From Ancylostoma caninum (taxonomy: Eukaryota > Nematoda > Chromadorea > Rhabditida > Ancylostomatidae): DNA of 64,000 nucleotides. Position numbers and translations under genes: made by a program. Location of the stretch: contig JBAJFG010000299.1 in the NCBI GenBank assembly GCA_037903475.1, forward strand, positions 310,001 to 374,000, read 5' to 3'. Under the pieces are notes generated by a model. That model had not been told where the DNA came from. It worked only from the letters and a program-made list of their open reading frames with translations, and did not search any database. This document shows positions 12,086 through 24,199 of this stretch, in pieces (position 1 is the first letter of the stretch; each line of letters opens with the position of its first letter).

Positions 12086-12285
12086 TATAGCACCTTGCGT
12101 CGCCGTCGCCGGCGACGACGGCCGCTAATGTTGGCGACCGCTCACAATCGATTTGCACCGAAGCCGCAGTCGCCAACTTTGGCGGCCGCCGCGACGCTCC
12201 GCCCACAATCGATGCGCACTAGGGTCACAGTCGCCAGCGACGGCGATGCAGGCTGCTACAGTTCTCGAGGACTATAGCAGCAGTG
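12075..12285. mobile_element. Second copy end of the GC-rich inverted-repeat element
   Basis: This stretch starts at the shared palindrome near 12075 and ends with the inverse of the 10543 terminus: GCCCACAATCGATGCGCAC, then CAGTCGCCAGCGACGGCGA and GTTCTCGAGGACTATAG. About 70 bp match the left end at 10543 in inverted orientation. Confidence 0.5.
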
Positions 12286-12476
12286 TTAGCAGGTGTAAAA
12301 GCCAAGAGAGTGAGTGCATTCGAGGCCCTTGGGATGGCCTACATAACTTGTCTTGATGACTGGAATAAAAATAATAATAAAATATCATGCTGGGATAAGT
12401 ATAGTAGGTAGAGACAACAGATTCGAGAAACAAGTGAAAGCCCCGTCTATCCATGTGCATCCGAACAGCCGTCTAA

Positions 12477-12774
12477 AGTGGCTTTCATACATTTGCCGCG
12501 GCGGCAGTCGCCCATGGTTAAGCATAGGCCGGCGACGTCGCGGCGGCGGCGCGGCGGCGACGGCGCCGCGACAAGAGCTTGTTTACTTTTTTGCCGCGGC
12601 GCCGCCCGGCGACGTCGCCCAGCGGCAAGCTGCAAGGAATGGCCGAGGGGGTATTTTGTCGCTGGGCGACGTTTGTGTGAAAGCGCGGCATGCCGCTCGG
12701 CGGCAACTTTTGCCGCGCACCCACTTTTGCCGCGGCGCCGGCGGCGCCGCCGCGGCAAATGTATGAAAGCCCCT
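12477..12774. mobile_element. 298-bp MITE with TAA duplication
   Basis: Ends AGTGGCTTTCATACATTTGC and AGGGGCTTTCATACATTTGC (inverted), leading into GCCGCGGCGGC. TAA flanks both sides (12474-12476, 12775-12777). The interior is almost all GCC/GCG triplets, which makes every frame open, so the open frames here are artefacts. Confidence 0.7.
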
Positions 12775-13740
12775 TAACTGTTCTCGCTGACATACATATC
12801 TCACTACCGCAAAGATAACAGTCAGATGCGTATTTTGCTAGTACTAATCACACTAGCTGTCCCCCTTGGTTCGTTCTTAGTATTCTAACGATTATATTGC
12901 TACGTTCTGAATATCTTTTGTTATAATCACTTTGATACTCTGTACAGTTGTCCACTTGTTCCGATTTCTTGCGAAACTTTACTCGAAAGGATCCAAACAA
13001 CAAGAAGTCGCACACACTTCTGAGGTGCATGTTAAGGGATCTGACGCCGTTGCAGGCCCAAAATCTGCAAGTGGCTTTGTATTCATGTTAGTAGCAAAGT
13101 GAGAGTTCAGACATCAAAAGGAATGAATAAAACTGAACCAGAAAGAATGGAGGAGCAAATTTCGGACACTTTCTTATCATGAGATTTCCAGCAGCAGATA
13201 ACGAACATTCAAGAACATAGATACCTGAGATGTGAACCAAGAGAAGATTGGTGAGAAAATCGTGATTTAAACTTTCTAGATACACAGAATCGGAACACTG
13301 TGCGGGAAACCAATAGTGCCTCGTCAGAAAAACGTTTTCATAGATAACAATGGAGTTCCAGTGCCGGTCTTACCTCACTTCAGCGCTACTCCTCTCAGCG
13401 TCTGCACACAAGCCTGAAGAGTGATTTCGGCAATCACAATTGCCTAGTTTTATGATGTGGTACTAAACAGGTGCAAATCAAAAAGAACGTAAGGGATCTG
13501 TGCTTCACATTTTCATAAATTGATGAAATGCAGGCAAAATGTCACAATGCATAGATATTTAAACAAGATGACTGCACGACAGCATCACGAGCAGTGCGGT
13601 GTCATCACGCGTTATAAACCATAGCAATCGATCGCCCTCGCCGTGCCGCTCACTTGAGCCGCCACGCTGCGCCGCTGCAAGATATCCGTCCCATCCTATA
13701 CATGTTCCTGTAGCTACATTTTGTGCGGTTCATCGTCTTA

Positions 13741-14833
13741 AGGATTGTTTATACTTTTTCGCGACGCGACGGCGTCGCGGCGACGGCCACTACACGCGCG
13801 ACGCGATTAATAGCGAGCCGTCGCGTCGCTCCGTCGCGCCATGCTGAACGTCGCAAATTCACGTACCCTCGCAAAATTACAAGCACACCCCGATCTAGCG
13901 GGGATCATGGATTTCCACGGAATGTTTTGGACCTCACTTTATCATTTGTGGTCTGGAGTGTTCAGAAAAAGTTCTCAGCTTTGTGTTTTTTCCTCGTCCA
14001 GGTGTTCTAGTAGTACTGCCAGGGATTCCTTTGGTGGTATACGTTGAGAGTTTCGTATCACTATGTCACGTTCTACTCCCGCGCTTTTGATCTTTTCCAA
14101 TTTTTCACTGGTTAGACCTGTTATCTTGTGATTTCTGTGGGGTGGGGGTGGGGGTCTTGCACCGATTTCACCACAGAAGCACACTGGAATGTGAAAAATC
14201 GTGTTAAGTGTTAGAGCGCAGGACTACCTTATATTCATCTATGAATCAATATCGCACTGATCGAATGCTGTTCTGAAGCATATGTGCAACAATGTGTACG
14301 TGAAAGGGAAACGATCCCGATAACTCAAATTCACAAGAAAATCTCTAGATCCATATATGGATGTAACGTGTATACCTACATTGTGTTCTTCCACAGCTCG
14401 GCTGACAAATTGTAAGTAGTGACCTCTCGTAAACAGCATCCAACATTAGGAACTTGAAAAGCTCACAAAATCACTACGTAAAGCGCGTATGACGCGTCCA
14501 AGTTCGTTCACGTTCACATCTCCAACTGAATTCGTCTTATTCCATGGGTTTTTGGCCAAACCACTCGAAAAACTATGGAACAGTGGCCAACTCAAGTGCG
14601 CAACATCAGCGAAACCATCGCGTCGCTTCTGCTAGCAGGCGCGACGCGAATTCGTGCCATCGCGTCGTTTTTCACGAAAAAAAGTATAGACGGGGCGCGA
14701 CGTCGCGTCGCGATGGGAAACGCCAACTACCACATCGCGACATTGTTTGCGCATCCATCCACTCGGGACCCATCGCATTTGAACAGTTTGCTGGGACGCG
14801 ACCGTCGCGTCGCGCCGAAGTATAAACACTCCT
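13741..14833 (-). mobile_element. Inverted-repeat DNA transposon B, same family as A, opposite orientation
   Basis: The ends match element A (AGGATTGTTTATACTT and the inverse of AGGAGTGTTTATACTT). The 3-bp duplication TTA flanks it (13738-13740 and 14834-14836). Its order is the reverse of A, so A and B form a long inverted pair with about 1.75 kb between them. It lacks a 66-bp segment present in A. Confidence 0.72.
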
Positions 14834-15626
14834 TTACTAGTGCCTCTGGTGTTTTTGTGTTGTAGCTCTCTCCTCTACAACTGCTGTTGTTCCTCGTTTT
14901 CGCCTCAAAATGAAATTTCCACTGAACTTTGTGAGAGTTTCCTCATTGGTGGAAATTTCATCTTCAAATGAAAACAGGAAACAGTAGTAGCTGAAGCATC
15001 ACCAGAAGCAACAACACCTATAATGACAAGAACAACACACACAAGGCGGACATAGAAGACATTTTGAAGGCGACGAGCACGAGCCGTTAAAAAAGCAACG
15101 AACAATTAAAACAATGAAATAATGGAAAGGTGGACAACGAAATGCAAAAAAAAGGGAAAACATTTCACACCAACCTTCTCAGGTACGCGAAAGGAGCGAT
15201 TTCATCAACACAGTGTGCAACACATTTATAGTATTCGAGAAGCAGAAAACCTCGGGATGTTTTTCGATCTTCGGAAGTGCTCAAATTTGACAATGTCAGT
15301 TGGCGCCAATTGAAACTGAGGTGCCTTTCGAGCCCTTATTTTGATTTAAAACAATTGCGAGGTCAGCCTGCGTGCATGGGTGGTCACATGCAAGCGACTT
15401 TGCATGTTCCGTGCTGGATGGCCTGATTGTTGCGTTTTTAAGTGTGGTAAACGAACGACACCCGCTATTAGCTCCCAGCTTTCTTGCGCCGTTCGCTCGC
15501 TGTAGTCAACTCTTCCGCCCGGAAAACCTTTCTGGAACGAGTCGAGCTTTGCCCTTGGAACTGTCTGAGAGGATGGACTGTGCCGATCTTTTCAACGCTT
15601 TCCGTTACTTCTTATTCATAAAAAAA

Positions 15627-15860
15627 GGGTCGCCAAATTTTCGAAATTACTTTACAATATAAATGAAAATCTTATATCAGTTTATTTTTAATTGTTTATT
15701 TTTATCATTATTCTTAATATAATCTTTGTTTATTATTTATTTATTATAATTAATATTTTTACTAATTTTATTTTCCGTCTGGGTCTCCAAAGCGGCGAAG
15801 GCGAAGACCCCACTTTTTTCTCACGCTCCCCCTCCCGCCCACTTTCTGCTTCCGCCACTG
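15627..15860 (+). mobile_element. hAT-like MITE, copy 2 (left end lost)
   Basis: Shares the core CGCCAAATTTTCGAAATTAC and the right end TCCGCCACTG with the copy at 18052. The CAGTGG left terminus is missing, so it is truncated at about 15627. Confidence 0.7.
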
Positions 15861-16226
15861 GTATGTGTAATTATGAATAACCAGAAGTATATATTTTTCT
15901 TTACCCGTTCAAAGTCTACTTCTTATTAAATTCTTATTTACACATTTCCTGAAGAGCATTCAGTAATGTTGAGGCTCCTTATGCTCTGTGAAGAACAATT
16001 AGCCTAATTGGTACTGAAAATGATTTTATTGACCAAATTCGCAAACATCACCCGTGAACAAGAAAAAACCGGATGAACAGGGATGGAAATGGAAAAATGG
16101 GTGAAATCAAAAAATAATACAACCTCTTTAATGGATATTTCACACCCGAGAGATCAGCTACACTACCTACAGAATTTCAAAAAAAAAGTTGAATGGTGGT
16201 AGTGAGGGTGAATTCATGAGAGACCA

Positions 16227-16394
16227 CTATTCAAAAGAGAGTGGCAGGAAGAGGCGGCGTCTTCTAGGTGGTCGCTTCTGTGGCTGTTCATCGCGATCTC
16301 CCAGAATCGGTACCGGCACACCTTGGTTGTCGACGAAGACGTTTCCCTGGCGAGCGATGATAGGACGACCAGCGAACGTCCCCACCTCGCTCAG
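16227..16394 (-). CDS. Terminal coding exon of an unrecognised gene
   Basis: On the - strand a CATCTTTCAG acceptor is followed at 16394 by 55 sense codons and a TAG at 16229-16227. The product reads VGTFAGRPIIARQGNVFVDN, then QGVPVPILGDRDEQPQKR and a basic run PPRRRR before the end LFLPLSFE. Codon use is even and amino-acid order is natural, unlike the AT-rich repeats around it. The exon begins in phase 0. An open exon at 20402-20314 on the same strand ends in phase 0 and could be upstream, but that link is a guess. The + strand frame over this exon is a shadow. Confidence 0.5.
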   Translation of the reverse strand: MSEVGTFAGRPIIARQGNVFVDNQGVPVPILGDRDEQPQKRPPRRRRLFLPLSFE

Positions 16395-16436
16395 CTGAAA
16401 GATGAATACGCTCGGAAAATCTAACTTACTACGAGT

Positions 16437-18440
16437 ATTCCAATACCGAATATTCCAAGCTTACGAAACCATTTGAACGAATGAATAATATTCTAATTGC
16501 AAATTTTAAAAGTATTCGAATTCTAATATTCGTATATAATGGTTGCCGGGCATTCAATTGTTCGAATTTTCGAATATTCGAGTAGTCGAATATTCGGACA
16601 ATCGAATGGATTCTACTCGTGAAGAGTTAGATTGGCGTAAATGTGCTGGTCTGATTCCTAAAGGTTTTAATTTCTTTCAGACATAATATCCCTTTCGTGG
16701 TGAGAAACGTATTGCGGAAACCAAGCATTTCTACTCTGCGAGTGGGAGAGTGCTCGCTCATGTTAGGATTACCAAAAATTTGGAAGTGCAGAGGCAACGC
16801 AATACAATTTTTCTCTATTTTAACTGATTTTCTTGTGGCGTTGTGGGCAACCGGTTTCGAAATACCCGCGTTGCCTACCGATCTCACTGCTAAAGTCTAA
16901 CACAACTTAGGATCGCCCTGGAAAAGCATAGATAGACATCCTTCCGAGTATTTCCTTTGCTGCTCCTAAAAGTTTTGCCGTTTTAACTACTCCGAGCTGC
17001 TTTAATAGCTGCATACTCAATGGTTCCAAATATTCTGGACTGCTCCAAAAGTCTCCGATACTGTGACGGAAAATGTTCTGGAGGCGTTTAAAGCCTTAAC
17101 TACATCACAACTACCTCACCATAACGGCCGGTCAAATTTCACTTGTGACAGCGAGCACACGGTCCAACTATCACCAAATCTTTGCACATCATGTGGGCAT
17201 CATCTACCAGAGACACTTTGTTCAAAAAACGGTTGGAAAATTTGACGTTCAAAGATGACAATTTGCAGTTTCTCATATAGGTACTGAATGCGATCACATA
17301 GGTACTGAATGCGATCACATCTAGGATAAACAAATTCTTTGCTGCTTCGCTATCCTTTCTTAGAAATTCAAGTGAATCGAGCTATCGCAACCAACAAGGC
17401 AAACAAAAAAGACAGCTCTAGAAGCAATAAGAACTTTCAAACATGAGAAACATGAGAAACATGAAATATTAGATGGAGCTACAGCGTACTTTCGAGGTAA
17501 AGCCAACACGTGAGCGGGAATGGGATGCCGTAGCCTCCTGAAATCAGTTGTAACTTCCCTAGTGATGCCGAGGTTGCTCAATCTACAATCCATTCTCTGT
17601 TTCAGCTGAACCTTATTATGAAACAACATCCTTCTGTACATCTTGCATCGTGAATCGTTGGAAATGGAATTATGGTACAAAACAACATGGAATAACTTCT
17701 GATAATCCTCCCCTTCCTAAACCAGCGTGCACCAATTTTCAGCGAAGAACCCATGGTCACGAGCACGGATATGTATATTCTTTCGCGGACCAGGCGATGC
17801 GAATCAGAATGTTTGCAATTTTTGTTATGGAGTTTAGCAGATAAGTACATGCCATTAGCCACGCACTCGGCATCGCACTGCTCGAACACGTGTGTTCAAC
17901 GTTCTTCCACTTCTCCCGGGGCCGTTAACATGCCCGTAGAAGAAAACGTGTTTTCTCCTTTCAAGTCCTAAAGTGCCTTCGAATAACGAATATAAGAATT
18001 GAACACTCGAATATGTTCGAATAGTGCCATATGTCTAGTATAGGAATTCAACAGTGGCGACCGCAGGGGGGGGGGGCGGGGGGGGGCGCCCCCCCCGAGA
18101 ATGGGTCGCCAAATTTTCGAAATTACTTTACAATACAAATAGAAATCTTGTGTTAGTTTATTTTTAATTGTTTATTTTTATTATTATTTTTAATATATTT
18201 TTTATTTATTGTTTATTATTATAATTAATATTATTATTAATTTTATTTTCCGTCTGGGTCCCCAAAACGACGGAGACCCCACTTTTCTTCCCACGCCCCC
18301 CCTCCCGCCCACTTTCTGCGTCCGCCACTGGAATTCGAATATATTCAAATATGACGATCTTCTCGAATATTTGACTATTCGATGATTCGAATATTCGAAT
18401 TTTTCGAATATTTATTCGAATACGAATATTCGGTTATAGC
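16437..18440. repeat. TTCGAATATTCG-rich palindromic blocks around a 1.4-kb core
   Basis: 16437-16620 and 17975-18440 (less the hAT copy) are full of ATTCGAA/TTCGAAT words and start or end near ACCGAATATTC. The two blocks may be ends of one element of about 2 kb. Open frames in the core (16627-16887, 17602-17889 on the - strand) match nothing I recognise. Confidence 0.4.
18052..18330 (+). mobile_element. hAT-like MITE, copy 3
   Basis: Complete copy from CAGTGGCG to CGCCACTG, flanked by GAATTCAA (18044-18051) and GAATTCGA (18331-18338), an 8-bp duplication with one change. It contains a C/G homopolymer block near 18065-18100. It inserted into the TTCGAATATTCG-rich repeat. Confidence 0.75.
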
Positions 18441-18999
18441 TATAATACATAACACTTTTATTGCACACATTTTATTGTGCTCTATTACAAAAACAGTAAA
18501 ACAATCTGTAGATTTCGAGCATTTTTTTTTCAGATAACTGTGAAATTTTCTACTTTTTGTGGTCACAAACCATAAAGTAGTAAAAAATAAACAGAATTTG
18601 CAAAAATTCAGAATTATCATTGAATTGTTCATATTCAGCGCAGAAATGGAGCATAACTATTACTAAACTCGACATCTGATAGTTTAAAAGTATCGAAAAT
18701 AGGTGAGTGAGAAAATAAATGTAAGAGGACTGAAGAAATGAAGGAATGAACAGTGATATCAGGATGAGTCAGCCACTCATTAGTTTTATCAGAAACAGCT
18801 GTTTGTGCTCGTCCCACACTGAAAGTTTTGCTTTAGGGCACTATTTAGCTTGTCCATTAGCAGATGTTCCCTGACATATCTAGCTGTAGTTACCAAAGAA
18901 ATGCGGTGTAGTATACGCCCCTCCCCCCCCCCCCCCCCCTCCCCTCTGTAAATTTACTGCATGTGGGTCCTCAAGAACTGTATCTCATAAGGAAAACCG

Positions 19000-21900
19000 A
19001 ATAATCTAACTGAATCAGGCGGTAGTTAAGGTATTACAAAAGTTCAAGTATTTGGTGGTAAAACAAATCTACTAAGCCCTTTCTATCTGTTCCCCACAGC
19101 TGCATTGTGCTCTCCTCAAAAATCTAAATGATCGACTCCTTCGAAATCAGATATTCGAATTCATATACATCTAATACATTAATCGATCCAATGTACCTAT
19201 AGATTTTCTCCTGAGGAAGAGTCTAGTGAAGTTTCTGGATCCTAAAAGAATGAACGGTATTAACAGGATTTTTTCAACCTTAAAGTGAATATTCTGGTAA
19301 TTTTTTATTCCTTTTTATCCTGCCTCATGATGTGTTGCAGAGAACTTTTCATTCTCATGATAATTCACCGCATCATCCGTTATTTTAACGCTTTCCTCCT
19401 ATTAATTCCAAGTATGATTCATGCATATTTCTCATACATATTTACTGTTTATCTGCCTTAGCATTCTGTTCTTTAACAGCTCCTATTTTCTCTAAAACTG
19501 AGTACTTTTAAGCTGTTCGCATCCTAGTATAGGACATTTTCCTCAGTAGCCCCAAATCCGCAGTGAGTTGACATGCTTATATCTTATAAAGACCGCGTTC
19601 GTTCTTTGGAAAACAAACTGTTTTCACTTTTCTTCGCCTTTTTCCAGGTCTTTGAGAAATTTTTCCAAAACGTTCTCTTCAATTTCCCAAAAGAACTAAC
19701 CGAATGCGGCCCGGCTATGGCGTCGGATCCTACAGCTAAATCTTGAAGGAGACGACGTCTTGGATGCAGCCTCTCCTCAGCTAGCCGTTCTAGCAGTGTC
19801 TCGGAGTGAACTAAAATTCTATGTTAGGTCGTTTACATACTTAATAATATCTTCTTGGAGGTCACTTATATAAGTTCTAACTTGTTTCTAGTGCAGCTGT
19901 TTACGTTAACGTTATTAGGCAAACTATGAGGTGTTAACAAAAGCCTCTGCGCTTTTTTGGATGCACTTTTCTCCACCTATTTGCAATCTTCCAGGTTCAA
20001 TTCAAATACGGTTCAAGAGCAATATTCTTCTTCTAAAAGGCAGTTGCAAATAGTTTTCTTAAAGCGATAGTTTTCTTGAGTTTTAAGCTAACGAAATGGA
20101 GCAGCGAGTCAGTAAAAAACAGCGCAACCGACAACCATGCATCCTGTCAATCAGTTGAAGCTCGAAAGGCTATCAAAACTGGCCAGGTGACCTGTGCTAA
20201 GTACGAAAAGGACGCTTAGCTTGAAATGACTGGTCATCAGCGATTTTCTAACGTCAAAGGAGACATATTTGGTCTCGATGACACAAAACTCTTAGAGCGA
20301 AAAACTTTCTTACACGAAGACCTAGAAATTGCATCAAAGTAATCGCACGTTCTGCAGGGACATAATCTTTTTCAAAGCCACCAAATAACTGGAGCAATTC
20401 TCCTGAAAGAATCCAATCGCGAGGGTCTTGTCATCCTACCCCATGATAGCGTCAGACCCCACTTTCAAAAAATCGTCAAACTGAATCTCCAACAGTCCCA
20501 ATGATGTGGTGTCCTTCCGCGCTTATATTCTACCTCACTGAATACAAGGAGTAAATTGGGTTTTTCCTAGAGTTGTCATTTTTCTCCTCAGGCCTAAAAA
20601 TTTAGTAATTCAATAGTTCTGTGGAAACACTTGATGATAGAATTGTAGAGAAGGGAAAGCGCTTTTGGAAGGTATAGTGCTTGTTAGGGAAAAATGGCTA
20701 TGGGACGGAAAAAATCGCATCTGAAAAAAGCGCAAGGACTGATTTTAACACCTCATATTTCTATGGTTACCCATATGGTTATTCGTATGGTCTGGTGCAA
20801 CTAGGTATTTATCTATCGTTCACGACTATACAACGTTTGCGAACTACAGGGATGACCGAGAGAACAATGTTATTTGAAGGAAAATCAACTGACCTTGTGA
20901 GAATAGCACCATAAAAAGCAGAAAGCAAAAAGTAGCATTGCTTGACATTGTGTCTCTTACGCAGTGACGAAAGTTTCGTTCTTTTTGTACACTTTGCGCG
21001 GGGGCGTGGCAAAAATCCTTCTGACGGATAATTCTTTTTCCTTGACGAGTCTTTTCTCACCTCATAAAGGTGTTGTTCAAAATATGGAGATGACCATTTC
21101 CTGATAAATTCAGAGTTTTCCAGAAATTTCAGAACAATCTATATTCACTACCTACATTGAGGTAAGGAACAAAGTGTCAATCGTATAAAGCGGTTCCTGA
21201 TTTTCTAGGAGTTCCTTATGCGAACGGCAGGGCTATGTTAGCGCAAACATCGTGGTATTAAGTGATTAACTAGTATTTTACTGGTATTTTGTGGCAAATA
21301 GGTCACAAATATCTAGCGCCGATATCAATTTGAACACTCGTCGATTCACCAACCGTTCAATCAAACGCACCTGGCCGTGTGACTACCCTCAGCAAGGTTT
21401 AAACCACCATCGATAGTGGCTGCACTCGACGTCGTCACTTGGAAACGTATTACCAAGACGAAAGGAATTTTACCACATGGAAAATTGGGCAGAAACTAGA
21501 CCTACCCATACTTTTACCATAACCATTGAAATTCAGACTAATACCCCAAACTGCCGCTGCCTGCCTTCGACCTCTAACAAGCTCCATAATGCTTCACGGT
21601 AGAAGAAGCAGTTAACATTGCAGCGACAACTTTACTAAACCGAAACCAGTCTTTTGACATGACAATCGGCCATAATATGGGCATTTTTGTGGTAAAAACT
21701 TAGCACGCTTCCAAGAATAGGTGAATGTTTGGTGTGGTTGCACCCATCTGCTTGTGTCTAATACTCTTTCCTGCCACTTTCTCCGTTGTTCGCTGTGATT
21801 TCCATATAATTACGACATTTTGGCGAGCATGCCACGTGATAATGAGAGGTCTAAAACCCAACAAACAAAAACCGCGTGTTATGTACGGTCTGTGACCCAA

Positions 21901-22340
21901 TAGGCTGTACTTTACCAGGCAAAAATATCGGAAACTGGATTCGAGAGCGCTTGTTCTTAGAGAGCATGACGTCGTCAAGCAATCGTAGATTGAAATGATT
22001 AGGATTGTGTACGCCAACTTTCATCATTTCCATATCGAATAAACATAAAAGATGCAGATAAATGGAGTTATTTCACCATGCAAAATACAGCTTATTAATA
22101 CATATACATGTATAAGGCAAATAAACTTTGGGTTATTCAAAAATTTAATTTTATGAATTCATTTTGGCCTGTTTCATTCCACCCCCTTACCATCAGACAA
22201 TAGTCATTGAATGAATGTATGAAGTAAATATAAGTTCATTACTATTAATCACCCGGACAGCACCCGTCGAAACCATCGTGTTCGTGATTTCGCCGAATTT
22301 TGGGGTTTTTGGGGGTGTATTGCTCATATCCGGTAATGAA
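19000..22340. other. Mostly unassigned DNA
   Basis: Apart from the possible exons at 19.6-20.4 kb I see no gene, repeat array or RNA. A C homopolymer lies just before, near 18918-18945. Confidence 0.4.
19584..20402 (-). CDS. Possible coding exons of an unrecognised gene
   Basis: Two - strand stretches look like exons. The first (20402-20314) follows TTCTTTCAG and ends at GTAAGA; it reads ELLQLFGGFEKDYVPAERAI then TLMQFLGLR. The second (19810-19584) follows AATTTTAG and stays open for 74 codons to TAA, reading HSETLLERLAEERLHPRRRL and later KLKRTFWKNFSKTWKK, a basic end. A weak exon at 19970-19935 (acceptor AAATAG) could join them in phase. No ATG occurs in either, so a search for start-to-stop frames misses them. 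A phrase like VGSDAI.G also appears just upstream of the first stretch, near 20480-20445, which hints that this may be repeated DNA. Confidence 0.28.
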
Positions 22341-22349
22341 ATCGCGTGA

Positions 22350-22651
22350 AACACCCAAGAAAGCCGGGAAAACGCGATGCTGCCTTCCGTGCGCGGACGA
22401 GTACTCCGGCAGCGCCCTGCGTGCGCAAATGGGTCCCAGCACGGAGACAGGGAATCGGTAGCAGCCCGCATGCGTTTAAATGCGTAAGCTGGCGCGTCGA
22501 GCCCTCCGAAGCACTGGCCGACCGGGCGTGCACGCGTTTTCTGCGGGTAAGTCGTTACTGTGTGTGTTCCTTGCAGATTCGTGATGTGCGCGACGCCTAC
22601 TTTAGGGTTCGCAGCTCAGGTCCGAGTCGAGGATTTCGACTCGTGCTGCCT
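22350..22651. mobile_element. Diverged partial copy of the 9.0-kb TTAA MITE
   Basis: The right part (GTCGAGGATTTCGACTCGTG then CTGCCTTTAG) and an inner block (CGTGCGCGGACGAGTA) match the element at 9032-9490. The left end is not recognisable and the TTAA flank is changed to TTAG. Confidence 0.5.
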
Positions 22652-23427
22652 TTAGGAATGAAGCAGGATAATATGCTTTGATCTACAACCTGAGCACGAA
22701 TCAAGTATCTCTGGACCCTCAGTGGCGACAAGTGAGAAAAAGGAATATCTGCGGCTTCCATAATTGCGGCTTTTGTAACCCCTAAAAACGTAGCGGCTAC
22801 ACAAGTGCACGTGCACCGAGTGCAGAATTTTGCGCCTATGTTCTCGGTTTTGTTTTTTGTCAACGCGGAGCAATTATGTCATCTTACCCACACCTCTTAT
22901 ATATGTAGTACCTTCAACTTGTAATGTTTAAAACGCACTACGGGCATTTGTCCAGCAGCAAGGTTTGTATTAGCAACAAAGATTCAGTACGTAAGAGCGC
23001 TTCATCTATCCTGCAATACAAATAAAATATAAAATTACAACTTCTAGTGAAACTTCTAAAAACTTCTTAAGTTGTTGCCAGTTTTTTTCTGCTAGTTTGG
23101 GTATGGAGCACAGCATTGTATCCTTGACACAATATAGGGAATTAATGAATAAATGGTTGAACGCCCTCTCCGTAGCGGGTAGCTTTCAACTGTTAGGAGG
23201 AAAATTCTCTGTGTACAAATTCGCCGCTGGAAACGTAGTATAAATGGTTGGAGCTTGAATAGCCGTCAAAAAAATCCAAAAACCCTAGTTACTAATCCAC
23301 ACACGGGCCATCTGCTTATAAAAACAAGCTTTGAAAATTCCCTAAAAGATTATGGAATTTCTAGGAGTACGTGTTTGTGGACTGCCTAGAAGAATCCTGC
23401 AGAAGGAATGAAACAAAAATCACATAG

Positions 23428-23466
23428 TATTTATTTATTTATTTATTTATTTATTCATTTATTTAT
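23428..23466. repeat. (TTTA)n microsatellite
   Basis: About nine TTTA units with one change. It lies on the 3' side of the - strand CR1 relic and may be its tail. Confidence 0.75.
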
Positions 23467-23769
23467 CGAACATGTACACGTATATGCAATAGTCAGTGAC
23501 AAACCGTCAAAGTAACAGAAATCAAATAAACCTAAATGAACTTATTTAGTCTTTTCCTGGGAAAAAAGAGTATTTCTCAGGAAATACATTAGTACGCAAT
23601 AGTTTGTTGAGATCGGAAAACCCTACTCGTAAAAAATTTCGATTTGATCTGAGTGTTAGTCGTGGTGGTCGAAAGCCTGAGCGGAGCTTCTCTCGTTTTT
23701 GAATCAACAACAGTGAAAACCTCATTTGGATCAAGCCTGACTAATCTTTTCAGCAATTGTATGAAAGAA

Positions 23770-24180
23770 ATAAGTCATTCCGCTTCCTTCTCCATCCTAG
23801 TGAAACTTTAGGCCGAGGATTCTATTTTGTTCAATTTCAGGTGGAATTTTAGAATAGGGCAGTTTATGCACTCTGAATATAAGTTTTCTAGTAAAATTGT
23901 TTTGAACATCTTCGAGTGCTTGAATGTCTTCCTTTTTATAACGATTAAAGATGGTGGCACCACGCTCAAGTATAGGCCAAATGTAGACCTTATATGCTTT
24001 TAACAAGACACGAGTTTCTCTTGATCGGAGAACTTTGAAGAGGTTGAACGTTCTGCGAAGTGCATTTGCTACTAGATATTTATGATCAGCGGAAAAATTG
24101 AGGTTGCAGTCATAGAGAAACCCTAGGTCTTTCTAAGGAAGCTGGAAAATGTTCGACACGCGCTCTCCTTCTTTTCTAGA
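23770..24180 (-). mobile_element. CR1-like non-LTR retrotransposon relic (end of reverse transcriptase)
   Basis: The - strand reads LPxKDLGFLYDCNLNFSADH (x = stop), NALRRTFNLFKVLRS, then LLKAYKVYIWPILERGA and DIQALEDVQNNFTRKL. This is the typical order of the last part of CR1-type reverse transcriptases (DLGV..D..L.FS.H, then AY..YVRPILEY, then LE.VQ..FT). Stops interrupt it. A (TAAA)n tract on the same strand about 330 bp downstream (23466-23428) may be its tail. Confidence 0.75.
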
Positions 24181-24199
24181 ATTCCAGCGGTTAAGCAAT

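Noticed and set aside
12353..12804. Several overlapping Ala/Arg-rich ORFs
   Set aside because: GC-triplet interior of a 298-bp MITE; all six frames are open for composition reasons.
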